Source: Candidatus Scalindua japonica
Lineage (GTDB): Bacteria > Planctomycetota > Brocadiia > Brocadiales > Scalinduaceae
Assembly: GCF_002443295.1 (NCBI RefSeq)
Contig: NZ_BAOS01000022.1
Span: 124,001-188,000 of the forward strand
Reading direction: 5' to 3'
DNA: 64,000 nucleotides
The first letter of the stretch is position 1. Each line of letters begins with the position of its first letter. Under the pieces are notes generated by a model. That model saw only the letters and a list, made by a program, of their open reading frames with translations. It was not told the DNA's origin and searched no databases. This document shows positions 34,273 to 44,376 of this stretch, in pieces. The translations under genes were made by a program, and so were the position numbers.

Positions 34273-35091
34273 TCATTTTCGTTTATACCATACCATTTTT
34301 ACAAATTTACTGTCTATCCATATATACTCAGTTGCCGTAAATGTCGCAAGTTGATCAAAAGGAAGCCGGAGTTTTCTCTCTTTACTTTTATTCGATCGGC
34401 TTATACCTTTACTGATTATAGGGATTTCCTTTACAGGTTTAAGTTTTTCCTTTTTAACAGGTGTATTTTTAAAACTGAAAGTGTTGAAGTATTTCATCAG
34501 TTTTTCAATATCATAGTTTTCTTTGATGAATGCGGACAAAATAATTGCTTCTTTTCCGTAGTCTTTATTAAAAGAGAGCCATTTTTTCATAGGAGGAACA
34601 AAGTAGGTCAAGTTAGGCGTTAAAGAGTTTGTCTGCAAGCTGAACTCTTTTCTCGGGAATATTGGGAATATCTTACCTGTCGTTTCTATTTTGAAAATGT
34701 ATACGTAGCATCTCTCTCTGGGCGTAAAGGATATTTTACATCTGTCCCTGTTACTAATCATATTGCTATTCTTAATGATTGCTGTTTGAAATATACCTGC
34801 TGTTTCTCTCATTTTCAGAACATCAAACTCCAGGAAACGCGGTCCTTTTTCAGAAGGATCAGTTTTTTCCGGTTTGAGAAGTGTGTGAAACAGATCTTCT
34901 ACATGCGAGGCGTATTGCCTGCCATAATTTTGATTGACCTGTTTTATAAAGGACTTAAAAGTAGAGTCTCTTACGCTTCTTACTTCCCGATTTGATGCAT
35001 CCAGAGAACTCTCTATTCCTATTATTATGCTTATTGATAAAAAGAGGAAGATAAGAGTCCTTAACTTCCTCTGAAATTGATATTTTCGCAT
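34273..35091 (-). CDS. Secreted protein with DUF4384-like domain
   Basis: 272 residues. An N-terminal signal or anchor helix (TLIFLFLSISIIIGIESSLD) is followed by a domain with ISFTPRERCYVYIFKIETTG, IFPIFPRKEF, LTYFVPPMKKWLSF and GKEAIILSAFI, the pattern of DUF4384 (YVYxF...G...LFP...). DUF4384 proteins are exported and of unknown role, sometimes linked to caspase-like or kinase modules. No such partner lies beside it here. Confidence 0.7.
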   Translation of the reverse strand: MRKYQFQRKLRTLIFLFLSISIIIGIESSLDASNREVRSVRDSTFKSFIKQVNQNYGRQYASHVEDLFHTLLKPEKTDPSEKGPRFLEFDVLKMRETAGIFQTAIIKNSNMISNRDRCKISFTPRERCYVYIFKIETTGKIFPIFPRKEFSLQTNSLTPNLTYFVPPMKKWLSFNKDYGKEAIILSAFIKENYDIEKLMKYFNTFSFKNTPVKKEKLKPVKEIPIISKGISRSNKSKERKLRLPFDQLATFTATEYIWIDSKFVKMVWYKRK

Positions 35092-35148
35092 TATTTGTTT
35101 TTGTTATGAAAGAGTTTTGCTTACTTATTTATGCAATTAATCCCTTTA

Positions 35149-35979
35149 TTATTTTCTCTGTTTTGAAAATGCCCTACCCAGTCTTTTTGATTTCTTTGTA
35201 GCAACTTCTACGGCATTTATCAGGGTACTCCTGAGACCGCCTTTTTCCAATGCGTGAAGCCCTTCTATCGTAGTTCCTCCTGGAGAGGTAACAGAATCTT
35301 TGAGTTCGCCTACGTGCATACCTGACTCCAGTACCATCTTTGCCGCGCCAAAGACAGTTTGTGCTGCAAGTGCCGTAGATACGTCTCTTGGCAAACCCAT
35401 CTTAACCCCTCCATCTGTCAATGCTTCAATAACCATATAGATGAATGCCGGGCCGCTGCCGCTCAGGCCCGTAACGGCATCGAGGTATTTCTCCTCAAGT
35501 AAAAAAGACTTACCTACTGCATTAAGTATCTGTCCGACCAATTCACCATCATTCGGCGTGGCATTTTTTCCCAGGGCGTATCCTGCGGCTGCCTCACCTA
35601 CAAGGCACGGGGTGTTTGGCATAACCCTGGTTACTCTACATCCCTTGTTTAAAGAGGATTCCATGAAGTCCAACGGAATCCCTGCTGCGATAGATACAAC
35701 CAGATGTTTTTCCGTAATATCATTTTTTAATTCTTCAAGGATTACACCCACTACGTTTGGTTTGACAGCAAGTATTATGACATCTGAATTGGCTATTACT
35801 TTTTTATTCTCCAGTGAAGTATTTATCCCTATTTCTTTTTCAAGGGTTTTACAGCGTTTGTTGTCAACATCACTGACGATAATGTTATCTACAGGGCTCA
35901 GTTTTGTTCTGAGCAGCCCTTTTACCAGAGCTTCTGCCATCTTGCCGCCACCGATAAATCCTATTTTTTCTTTAAGCAT
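35149..35979 (-). CDS. proC: Pyrroline-5-carboxylate reductase ProC
   Basis: 276 residues. NADPH-binding GFIGGGKMAEALVKGLL at the N-terminus, VKPNVVGVILEEL, MPNTPCLVGEAAAGYA, and the C-terminal signature GSGPAFIYMVIEALTDGGVK with VTSPGGTTIEGLHALE. It reduces pyrroline-5-carboxylate to proline, the last biosynthetic step. All signature residues are kept. It forms a likely unit with the downstream DUF4384 gene (57 bases apart), though a functional link is unclear. Confidence 0.95.
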   Translation of the reverse strand: MLKEKIGFIGGGKMAEALVKGLLRTKLSPVDNIIVSDVDNKRCKTLEKEIGINTSLENKKVIANSDVIILAVKPNVVGVILEELKNDITEKHLVVSIAAGIPLDFMESSLNKGCRVTRVMPNTPCLVGEAAAGYALGKNATPNDGELVGQILNAVGKSFLLEEKYLDAVTGLSGSGPAFIYMVIEALTDGGVKMGLPRDVSTALAAQTVFGAAKMVLESGMHVGELKDSVTSPGGTTIEGLHALEKGGLRSTLINAVEVATKKSKRLGRAFSKQRK

Positions 35980-36158
35980 TTTTTTCTCACAAAAAAACCC
36001 GTTATTCTCTACTAAACACGCACAGACCAGAAGAAAAGATTATATGAAAGCTTTTCATTATGGTAAGATGTATGGATTAATTTCCATTTATCTATTGAGT
36101 AAGTCTGAAATTCTACTTTGGCACAAGATGAGTGTCAATTAATTATTTTAATTATTAA

Positions 36159-36995
36159 ATGGCTAAATCAGAAAACGAATTAGGACGTAAATTCATTGTT
36201 GCCGCAATCCAGTTCTGTTCAAACGAAAACAAAGCGGGAAACTTGAAGTTAGCAGGAAAGTTTATCGATAATGCAGTTAAGAATGGCGCTGATGTTGTGG
36301 TCTTACCTGAGATGTTTAACTGCTGCGGCCATACAAAGGTTATGGTAGAAAACGCGGAAAATATACCGGGCGATACAATTAATGCTTTATCTGATAGAGC
36401 GGAAAAGCATGGAATTTTTATAGTATGCGGAAGCATATTTGAAAAGGTTGGAAAGAACAAGGTCCATAACACATCTGTAATAGTAGGACGAAATGGTAAC
36501 ATAGTGGCAAAGTATTCTAAGGTCCACCTTTTTGATGTTGATATACAAGAGAAGATAAGATATAAAGAATCGGAGAATGTGGTAGCAGGTAAAAAAATAG
36601 TTACTGCCAATATGGGAAACGTGAAAGTCGGTATGAGTATTTGTTACGACTTACGTTTCTGCGAGCTTTACAGGTCTCTGGCGTTAAACGGAGCACAGAT
36701 TATTTTTATCCCTTCTGCATTTACCTCAACTACCGGAGAATATCACTGGGACCCCCTGGTTAAGGCTCGTGCCATTGAAAATCAGTCTTTTGTTGTAGCA
36801 GCAAATCAGATAGGAACCAGCCCCAATAATATAACATGCTATGGGAACAGCATGATTGTTGATCCGTGGGGAAGGGTCCTTGCAAAAGCCAGGGATAAAG
36901 AAAATGTGATTATTGCGGAAATCGATTTAGATTTATTGGAAGAGGTAAGAACAGAAATACCTTTATTTGAACACAGACGTACTGATTTATATTAG
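36159..36995 (+). CDS. Carbon-nitrogen hydrolase (nitrilase superfamily)
   Basis: 278 residues with the Glu-Lys-Cys triad: Glu in VVLPEMFNCCG (about 46), Lys in YSKVHLFD (about 122), Cys in MSICYDLRFCELY (about 162). It hydrolyses an amide, nitrile or carbamoyl bond. The closest functional class is the Nit1/Nit2 omega-amidase or deaminated glutathione amidase group, judging from CYDLRF and length. It is directly followed (15 bases) by nifS in the same direction. Confidence 0.9.
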   Translation: MAKSENELGRKFIVAAIQFCSNENKAGNLKLAGKFIDNAVKNGADVVVLPEMFNCCGHTKVMVENAENIPGDTINALSDRAEKHGIFIVCGSIFEKVGKNKVHNTSVIVGRNGNIVAKYSKVHLFDVDIQEKIRYKESENVVAGKKIVTANMGNVKVGMSICYDLRFCELYRSLALNGAQIIFIPSAFTSTTGEYHWDPLVKARAIENQSFVVAANQIGTSPNNITCYGNSMIVDPWGRVLAKARDKENVIIAEIDLDLLEEVRTEIPLFEHRRTDLY

Positions 36996-37010
36996 AATGG
37001 AGATTTACGT

Positions 37011-38174
37011 ATGAAGTTAGTTTACGCTGATAATAATGCGACAACACGAGTTGATGATGAAGTTTTGGAAGAGATGCTGCCTTACTTTAAGGAATATTAT
37101 GGCAACCCATCAAGTATACATACTTTCGGAAGACAGGTTGCAGGCAAAATGGACCAGGCCAGAGAAAGAGTAGCGACCATCCTGGGTGCAGATACATCTG
37201 AAATCGTATTTACAAGTTGCGGCACGGAGAGTAATAATTATGCCATACATTGTTCGCTGGAAGCGCATCCTGACAAAAAGCACGTTATCACAACCAAGGT
37301 TGAACATCCGGCAGTGTTGAATGTGTGTAAATATTTTGGTAAGAACGGTTACGAAGTAACCGAGCTTGATGTTGATAAGGGCGGAATGCTTGATCTGGAT
37401 GAGTTAAGGGATTCCATAAAGGACAACACGGCAATTGTTTCTATCATGCATGCAAATAATGAGACAGGCGTAATATTTCCGATAGAAGAAATCGGTAAAA
37501 TAGTCAAAGAAAAAGGGGCGCTTTTTCACTGTGACGCGGTCCAGGCAATTGGTAAGATCCCCATAAACCTTAAACACAGCTATATAGACCTCCTGTCAAT
37601 GTCGGGACATAAGCTTCATGCACCGAAAGGTGTTGGTGTTCTGTTCATACGAAAAGGGGTGAGAATAGATCCTTTAATTATAGGCGGACATCAGGAAGAT
37701 AATAGAAGGAGCGGGACAGAAAATGTTCCCTATATTATCGGGCTGGGCAAGGCCTGTGAATTAGCTGAAGGATATGTAAAAGCAGAGCAGACTGAAGTAA
37801 GGTGTCTAAGAGACAAACTGGAAAAAGGCATCAAAGATCAGCTTACTCATGTGGTAATAAATGGAGAAAACAGTGATCGTCTACCCAATACGAGTAGCGT
37901 AAGCTTCGAATATGTAGAAGGGGAGGCGACTCTGCTTCTACTTGATATGGCAGGCATCGCGACTTCTTCAGGCTCCGCATGTACAACCGGTTCGGCAGAA
38001 CCATCTCACGTCCTGCAGGCAATGGGAGTACCCCCTGTTACCAGCAGGGGGACAATCAGGTTTAGCCTGAGTAAATACAACACGGAAGAAGATGTTGATT
38101 ATATACTGGAAAAACTGGTACCGATAATCAAAAGGCTACAAAGCCTCTCGCCTCTTTTTGAAGACTCTCAATAA
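37011..38174 (+). CDS. nifS: Cysteine desulfurase NifS/IscS-like
   Basis: 387 residues. YADNNATTRVDDEVLEEMLP opens the PLP fold, HANNETGVIFPIEEI and HCDAVQAIGKIP contribute cofactor ligands, the PLP Lys is in SMSGHKLHAPKG, and the catalytic Cys in SSGSACTTGS (short-loop group I, NifS/IscS). It takes sulfur from cysteine for Fe-S clusters or tRNA thiolation. No IscU/NifU gene lies next to it. Confidence 0.95.
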   Translation: MKLVYADNNATTRVDDEVLEEMLPYFKEYYGNPSSIHTFGRQVAGKMDQARERVATILGADTSEIVFTSCGTESNNYAIHCSLEAHPDKKHVITTKVEHPAVLNVCKYFGKNGYEVTELDVDKGGMLDLDELRDSIKDNTAIVSIMHANNETGVIFPIEEIGKIVKEKGALFHCDAVQAIGKIPINLKHSYIDLLSMSGHKLHAPKGVGVLFIRKGVRIDPLIIGGHQEDNRRSGTENVPYIIGLGKACELAEGYVKAEQTEVRCLRDKLEKGIKDQLTHVVINGENSDRLPNTSSVSFEYVEGEATLLLLDMAGIATSSGSACTTGSAEPSHVLQAMGVPPVTSRGTIRFSLSKYNTEEDVDYILEKLVPIIKRLQSLSPLFEDSQ

Positions 38175-38238
38175 AGGGAGTAGCATGCAATTCGTGAAAT
38201 CATCTATACTATCAATGATAGTTTGACTATAAAAAATT

Positions 38239-38270
38239 AGCCTCGTTACCGTGCTATGGTAACGAGGCTT
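38239..38270. terminator. Bidirectional terminator between nifS and degP
   Basis: AGCCTCGTTACC, loop, GGTAACGAGGCT: a 12-bp perfect stem flanked on both sides by A/T runs. It can end nifS (+) and degP (-) transcripts, which converge here. Confidence 0.88.
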
Positions 38271-38322
38271 AAATTTTTCTTTGTGATAATAATCTATTCT
38301 GCAGTCAGGAAATCCTGCTCCC

Positions 38323-39807
38323 CTACTTACTCTTAATTATCACAAAACGTGTATGCATTCCTCTTCTTAATAAAAATAGAATGTCTTTCCCTTTAGCAGT
38401 ACGTTTCAATGCATCTTTAAATTCATCTAAATTATTAATTTTTTGTCGATTAACTTCCTTTATTAAGTCGCCCTCTTTAACATCAGCTAGAGAAGCAGGG
38501 CTACCTGGCTCTACAGCAGTAACGACAACACCGGTTTCACCCTCAAATTCGAAGCTTTTAGCCAACTCTTCGGTCAAGGCTTGTACTGATATACCCAAGT
38601 CATTACCAATAGATGTTTTACCTGACGCAAACAGATCTGAAGGCTGTTCACCGATTTTCACAGTCAAAATCTTTTCCTTTTCTTTTCTCAAGACTTTAAT
38701 TTTAACCTTTGTACCAACCTGAGTTTGAGCGACTATGTTACGCAAATGATTAACATCACTTATTTCTTTATTATCATATCCGATTACAATATCGCCTCTT
38801 TCAAAGCCTGCTTTCTTGGCAGGGGAATCGTCCTGCACGTCGCTTATCAATACTCCTTCTGTTGCCTCTACACCGAATTGTTCTGCAAGCGATGCGTCCA
38901 TATTCTGAATGGCGACGCCTAACCAGCCTCGAGTGACTTTTCCTTTATCAATCAGGTCTCTGAGTACGGCTTTTGCCATGTTTACAGGAATGGCAAATCC
39001 TATTCCCTGGTAACCGCCTGAACGAGTGAAAATTGCGGTATTAATCCCTATAATCTCTCCATCAATATTCAGTAATGGGCCCCCACTGTTTCCGGGATTA
39101 ATAGCTGCGTCAGTTTGAATAAAATTCTCATAATTTGCGATACCAACACCTGATCTGCCTATTGCACTCACAACACCAACGGATACCGTATGAGTAAGGC
39201 CAAAGGGATTGCCAATTGCAATTGCCCACTGCCCTTGCCTCAGGTTTTCAGAGTCTCCTAACTTTGCCGCTAACAGGTTCTTTCCTTCAATTTTTATTAC
39301 CGCTAAATCTGTCTGTTCGTCTGTGCCTACAATTTCCGCGTCAAACTCTCTCTTGTCGCTAAGCTTGACCTTTAATTCGTCAGTATCAGCAACTACATGG
39401 TTGTTGGTAAGGATGTATCCTTTATCACCATCAATTTTTACTATTACACCGGAACCGAGGCTCTGTGATTTAAACTCTCCCTTAGGAGGGGCTTTTGGTA
39501 CAAATTTGTCAAAAAAATCATCGAAAGGACCTCCCCTTCTATCACGCCCATTACCATGGCCACGTCCTCGTCCATATTGATCACCATGATATCCCCCCAT
39601 AGAGGAATGTTTAAAAACTTTTACCGTTGTGATAGAAACAACGGACAGTTTGACATCTTCCGCAACATGCATTAAAGACTGTTCTAATTCTCCCGGACCT
39701 GTTACCGCCCTGGCGCTACCTGCATATCCAGAGATAAATGATAAAACAAACAGTGGGACTATAAGGGACAAAAAATACTTTCTTATGTTCCATCTTTTCC
39801 TATACAC
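38323..39807 (-). CDS. degP: Periplasmic serine protease DegP/HtrA (Do-like)
   Basis: 494 residues with a signal peptide (about 1-34, ending SARA). Trypsin-like domain with catalytic His in LTNNHVVADT, Asp in EQTDLAVIKI, Ser in AAINPGNSGGPLLN. Two PDZ domains follow (about 285-375 and 395-490). A Gly/Arg-rich insertion (HGDQYGRGRGHGNGRDRRGG) lies between the signal and protease domains. It degrades or refolds misfolded envelope proteins. Confidence 0.94.
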   Translation of the reverse strand: MYRKRWNIRKYFLSLIVPLFVLSFISGYAGSARAVTGPGELEQSLMHVAEDVKLSVVSITTVKVFKHSSMGGYHGDQYGRGRGHGNGRDRRGGPFDDFFDKFVPKAPPKGEFKSQSLGSGVIVKIDGDKGYILTNNHVVADTDELKVKLSDKREFDAEIVGTDEQTDLAVIKIEGKNLLAAKLGDSENLRQGQWAIAIGNPFGLTHTVSVGVVSAIGRSGVGIANYENFIQTDAAINPGNSGGPLLNIDGEIIGINTAIFTRSGGYQGIGFAIPVNMAKAVLRDLIDKGKVTRGWLGVAIQNMDASLAEQFGVEATEGVLISDVQDDSPAKKAGFERGDIVIGYDNKEISDVNHLRNIVAQTQVGTKVKIKVLRKEKEKILTVKIGEQPSDLFASGKTSIGNDLGISVQALTEELAKSFEFEGETGVVVTAVEPGSPASLADVKEGDLIKEVNRQKINNLDEFKDALKRTAKGKDILFLLRRGMHTRFVIIKSK

Positions 39808-39949
39808 GAAAACCTCCTTTTAGGTATTAAAACCCAGATTAAATAATATTAGTGATTTAACACTTCCAAAATAGTAGTATAAATGAGTATCAATAGCAAT
39901 ATGATAATCGATACTCATTTTGATAATTCAAGGTATTTCGGATCAAAAT

Positions 39950-41538
39950 CTAACTCTTGAGAACTGCACCATTCATAATGTTCTTGTGCTGTCCGTTTTT
40001 AACAGTTAATTTACCGTTTACCAAGACATGCTTGATACCCGTTGAGTAATTATGCGGGATAGCAAACGTTGCCTGTTCTGAGATTGTCCTCTGGTCAAAA
40101 ATTGTTATATCCGCAAAGAATCCCTCCTTTAAAAGCCCTCTATATTTAAGCCCCAGTGTTTGAGAGGGGAGTCCGGTCATTTTATATATCGCCTCTTCTA
40201 TAGAAAGAATAGATGTTTCATTAACATATTTTCTTATTATTCTGGAAAAAGTACCGTAACCCCTTGGATGTGGCTTCCCATAATTTAATATCCCTTTTAA
40301 AGATCGAAGAGAGCTGTCGGAACCTGCCATAACAAAATCCCATTTTAATATCCTGGCAAGATTTTCTTCTGACATATTAAAGAATATAACACCAACCCTA
40401 CAATCTTCTTGATATAAAAGGTCGAGAACAAATTCTATAGAAGGTATTTTCAATACGTTTGAGATTTCAGCAATAGTTTTTCCTTCATAATGCCTTTGTT
40501 CTTTATTAAACACTGATGAAATCATTATGGTTCCCCAAAACTCCTCACTTACCCCCTCTTGTTCCATTTCTTTGATAATACGTTCTCTACACAGAGGATC
40601 TTCCAGCCTTGTTTTCTCTTTGGAGGCGCCTCCCTCATATACCCAATCAGGCAAAATGATATCTAAATCTGTTGCCGCCGCCGTATATGGGTATCGATCA
40701 CAGGTGATTTTTATGTCTTCAGCTCTGGCGTTTTTTAGCAGATTTTCAATTTTATCAATCTTCCACCAGTTTTTCTGTCCCCATGTCTTAATGTGAGAAA
40801 TCTGGGTCTTTACTCCGCTCTCTTTAGATATATTTATCGTTTCGTTTAATGCAGTTTCCAGTTCATTGCCTTCATCCCTCATATGGGTAGCATATATGCC
40901 ATTATGTTCTCTGACTATTTTGCATAGTATAATTAATTCGTCGGTTTTTGCGTAACATCCCGGAGGATAAACCAATCCGCTTGACATACCAAAAGCACCT
41001 GATTCCAATGCATCCCTTAGCTCCTGTTTCATTTTAGCAAGTTCACTACTATCCGGTTCACGATCTTCATATCCCAATATGCAGGCGCGGATATTACCGT
41101 GACCAACGAGAAATCCTCTATTTATAGAACTCTTCGTGTCGTTTGCTCTTTTAAAAAATTCCTCAGCAGTTTGCCAATTAATATCCAGATCGAATTTGCT
41201 GAATCCTTTTTTTTGTTTTCAAGCAGTTGGCCTTTTAACGGAAATGCAGATATACCGCAGTTTCCACAAATCTCTGTGGTAACACCATCATAGATTTTAC
41301 TTTCACTTTCCGGGCTGACTAACCAGAAAAAGTCACTGTGTGAATGGATGTCAATAAACCCCGGTGCGACAATACAACCGGTAGCATCAATAAATTCGGA
41401 ATCATGATAGTCAATAATTTTGCCTATATAAACTATTTTATCACCACGAACCCCGATATCTGCAATTCTCCTGGCATTTCCTGTCCCATCTACAAGAGTA
41501 CCGTTCTTTATTATTAGATCAAAATTGTGTGACATCAA
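39950..41538 (-). pseudogene. D-aminoacylase/N-acyl-D-amino-acid deacylase, split by a frameshift
   Basis: An N-terminal part (41538-41122) has the amidohydrolase entrance IIKNGTLVDGTG and metal site GFIDIHSHSDFF, and TTEICGNCGISAFP. The C-terminal part continues LVGHGNIRACILGYE, ATHMRDEGNELETAL, TQISHIKTWGQKN, ITCDRYPYTAAATD and VMAGSDSSLRSLKG. They join without a stop if the A8G run at 41207-41214 (coding AAA-AAA-AAG) is read with a -1 shift, giving 529 residues, the family length. The joined protein keeps all metal-ligand motifs, so it may be functional through slippage. The truncated frame alone would not be. Confidence 0.8.
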
Positions 41539-41703
41539 TAGTATCCTGTGAAATAACGCGGTAATGAAATGTAAGTAATCATATTACTAAAACTCGAAAC
41601 TATGATTAATAATGTGTGGAGTGTTTCGCCGATTCGCTTCTCACTTTAGTGTGAAAGGCGATAATATTATACACGAAGGCTTTTGCTGTACCTGGAGTAT
41701 CTG

Positions 41704-41899
41704 TTATTCACTGAGCATTGAAGATTCTGTTCTGCCAAGGAAAGAGTCAACATCTTTATGCAATAACCTCAAATCCCTCTTTAATGCACGCTCATGGGCG
41801 ACATTGTGACTTTGGTTGGTTGAAAAACATCCTGAAGCACACACAACAAATACGAGAAATACAATAGTTTTTTTTATGATTTCAACAACCTTCTGTTTT
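41704..41899 (-). CDS. Possible small lipoprotein, start unclear
   Basis: An open frame on the minus strand reads IIKKTIVFLVFVVCASGC (lipoprotein signal with lipobox ASGC) then NQSHNVAHERALKRDLRLLH and KDVDSFLGRTESSMLSE before TAA at 41704. No ATG, GTG or TTG lies in frame just upstream. A run of eight A crosses its start, so a one-base indel may hide the true start. It lies downstream of rpoN in the same direction. The remaining gap 41539-41703 shows nothing. Confidence 0.35.
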
Positions 41900-41923
41900 T
41901 TAGCAAAACGTTACAAGTGTGTT

Positions 41924-43384
41924 TCAACACTCTTTTCTTTTTCTTGATGAAGGAATTTTCATACTTCTTCTATATTTAGTTACCGTTCTGCGTGCGATAT
42001 CGCCACCCATTTCTCTTAATTTGGCAGCAATCTCCTCATCGCTTAATGGGCTTGATTTGTCTTCTTCTTCAACAATTTTTAACAGTTTTTGCCTTGTCGC
42101 TTCCCACGATTCCATGTTACCATCAGCATTCATAAACCCACCAGTAAAAAAATATTTCAACTCAAAAATTCCTTTAGGAGTTTGAACATATTTATGAGCT
42201 ATGGCTCGGCTTACTGTTGATACATGGATTCCCACCGCATCAGCAACATCCTGCATCTTTAAAGTTCGAAGAGCGAGGGTCCCCTCTTCAAAAAACTGTG
42301 TCTGCATTTCTACTATCTTGGCTGCCACTTTGTACAGTGTTCCTTTTCTCTGTTCAATAGCATCTATAAGCCATCTGGCAGATTCGATTTTTTTGCGAAT
42401 ATAACGCCTTGTGTTTATATCATAACCTTTACCAACAAGTACGTCTTTATAAAACGAGCTTATATAAATGCGCGGTAGATTATGGTCTCCTACGAGTGTG
42501 ACCTCATATTTTCCGTCCACACAATCCACTTTGACTTCCGGCGTTACATAAGGAATCCGTTCATTGCCAAAAAGAGAACCGGGTTTGGGATTCAGTGTCT
42601 TAATAAACTCTATTACCTTTTTGATCAGCTCAAGATTATAACCCAGCTTTTTTGCTATAAGCTTATATTTCTTTGTTTCAACGTCTTCAAGGTGATTTGA
42701 AATTAATTCTTTAGCAATAATGTAATCAGGGTCCCGTTCATCCAGTTGTAGCAGAAGACACTCTTTCAAGTTCCTTGCACCAACGCCAAGAGGCTCCATG
42801 CCTTGTATGATTTCCAGCGCTTTATTTGCCTGTTCAATACTTACGGGCATTTCTATTGGCTCAACAATTTCTTCCAGAGGATAAGCCAGATATCCAATAT
42901 CATTGATGCTATAAATTATGTTTTCACAGATTGCCATAAACGTATCATCTAACTCCATAATCGACAACTGGCCAAGAAGATAATCCTGGAGCGACATTGA
43001 TCCTGCGGCTGTATTTTCCAGCGCTTCCTGTTTACGGTCTCGTTCATCGACAGCATCACTTCTTTTTATATTTGTTTGAGAAAAGTAGTCTCCCCAATCA
43101 TCTGCCATTTCTCCAAGCCTTTTAAACTCTTCATCCTCCTGCGCTTCTTCCTGATTTTTACCTTCTGTAAGCTCTTCATCAAGCGTTTTTTGCTCATCTG
43201 TTTTCTGTTCATCTTTTTCTTCGTCAGCAACTTCTTCTAAAACGGGATTCTCCATCAACTCTTGCTGAACATGTTCTACTAAAGCCAGCATAGGAAGCTG
43301 AAGTATCTCAATGGACTGGATCACCTGGGGTGCCAGTTTCATCTGTTGTCGAAGTTGCGGCGATAATACTGTATCTATTCTCAT
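41924..43384 (-). CDS. rpoN: RNA polymerase sigma-54 factor RpoN
   Basis: 486 residues. Region I activator-interaction helix (QLRQQMKLAPQVIQSIEILQ then LPMLALVEHV), an acidic linker (about 50-100), the core-binding domain, an HTH (MQDVADAVGIHVSTVSRAI) and the diagnostic RpoN box RRTVTKYRRS near the C-terminus. It directs RNA polymerase to -24/-12 promoters with AAA+ activators. It lies in a block with recR, ybaB and dnaX on the same strand. Confidence 0.96.
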   Translation of the reverse strand: MRIDTVLSPQLRQQMKLAPQVIQSIEILQLPMLALVEHVQQELMENPVLEEVADEEKDEQKTDEQKTLDEELTEGKNQEEAQEDEEFKRLGEMADDWGDYFSQTNIKRSDAVDERDRKQEALENTAAGSMSLQDYLLGQLSIMELDDTFMAICENIIYSINDIGYLAYPLEEIVEPIEMPVSIEQANKALEIIQGMEPLGVGARNLKECLLLQLDERDPDYIIAKELISNHLEDVETKKYKLIAKKLGYNLELIKKVIEFIKTLNPKPGSLFGNERIPYVTPEVKVDCVDGKYEVTLVGDHNLPRIYISSFYKDVLVGKGYDINTRRYIRKKIESARWLIDAIEQRKGTLYKVAAKIVEMQTQFFEEGTLALRTLKMQDVADAVGIHVSTVSRAIAHKYVQTPKGIFELKYFFTGGFMNADGNMESWEATRQKLLKIVEEEDKSSPLSDEEIAAKLREMGGDIARRTVTKYRRSMKIPSSRKRKEC

Positions 43385-43405
43385 AAATTGTAACCTTGAA
43401 AAATC

Positions 43406-44014
43406 TTAATCCTTTTGTATTAATTTTCTACCATGAATCGCATCGGCAATAACCGCGGAGTTCGCATACTCCAGATAACTTCCCGAGGGCATGCCTCTCG
43501 CCAGTTGTGTTACTTTTATTCCTAAAGGCTCTAAACGCTCATGAATGTACATGGCAGTGACATCACCTTCCATATTCGGATTTGTGGCAATGATCACTTT
43601 TTGAATATTATTCTCCCTGGCTCTATTTACTAATTTATCAATATTAATATCTTCCGGAGCAACATTTTCCAGAGGATCGATATGCCCAAACAAAACGTGA
43701 TAAGTTCCTTCATAGAAGCCCGCTTTTTCAATCGCAATAAGGTCTTTTGGTTGTTCCACTACACATATCTTTGTTTTGTCACGCCCGTGGTCAGCGCAGA
43801 TGTGACAAGGGTCGCTCTCTCCAATATTACAACAAATCGAACAGTAACTTACATTTTGCTTAACATTCCGTTTCGCAACAGCTAATTGCATCACCTCATC
43901 ATGAGGTAGCCTGAGAATGTAGTGCGCTATTCTTTCAGCGCTTTTCTGACCTATACCTGGCATCCTGCCCAGCTCTCTCATGAGATTCAACATAGATTGA
44001 GGATACGTTTTCAT
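43406..44014 (-). CDS. recR: Recombination mediator RecR
   Basis: 202 residues. Helix-hairpin-helix GRMPGIGQKSAERIAHYIL, a C4 zinc finger (CSICCNIGESDPCHIC), a Toprim domain with ICVVEQPKDLIAIEKAG, and VIIATNPNMEGDVTAMYIHE with RGMPSGSYLEYAN. It loads RecA at gaps with RecO/RecF. It is 20 bases from ybaB, the usual dnaX-ybaB-recR order. Confidence 0.96.
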   Translation of the reverse strand: MKTYPQSMLNLMRELGRMPGIGQKSAERIAHYILRLPHDEVMQLAVAKRNVKQNVSYCSICCNIGESDPCHICADHGRDKTKICVVEQPKDLIAIEKAGFYEGTYHVLFGHIDPLENVAPEDINIDKLVNRARENNIQKVIIATNPNMEGDVTAMYIHERLEPLGIKVTQLARGMPSGSYLEYANSAVIADAIHGRKLIQKD

Positions 44015-44034
44015 ATTTATATATATCGTCTTTT

Positions 44035-44376
44035 TTAAAACATATTTGGCATTCCCGGTATATTCAGACCACCCGTCATCTTTCCCATCTCCTCTTGATA
44101 CATTTCCTGAGACTTTTTCATGCCCTGTGATACTGCCGCTAGTATAAGATCTTCCAACATCTGGACATCATCCGGATCGACAACTTCCTTATCAATCTTT
44201 ATAGATAGAAGCTCTTGTTTTCCATTAACATGCACGGTTACCATCCCACCGCCGGAACTGGTTTCTATAACACGCTCTTTAAGGTCGGCCTGAATAGATT
44301 CCATCTGTTTCTGCATATTCGCAGCCTGTTTTTGCATTTGCTTCATCATGTTGCCCATGTTACCCATACCCTTCAT
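44035..44376 (-). CDS. ybaB: YbaB/EbfC-family nucleoid-associated protein
   Basis: 113 residues. The Met/Gln-rich N-terminal helix (GNMMKQMQKQAANMQKQMES) is followed by VTVHVNGKQELLSIKIDKEV and LEDLILAAVSQGMKKSQEM. It forms a dimeric DNA-binding tweezer. The start overlaps the dnaX stop by ATGA. Confidence 0.95.
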   Translation of the reverse strand: MKGMGNMGNMMKQMQKQAANMQKQMESIQADLKERVIETSSGGGMVTVHVNGKQELLSIKIDKEVVDPDDVQMLEDLILAAVSQGMKKSQEMYQEEMGKMTGGLNIPGMPNMF

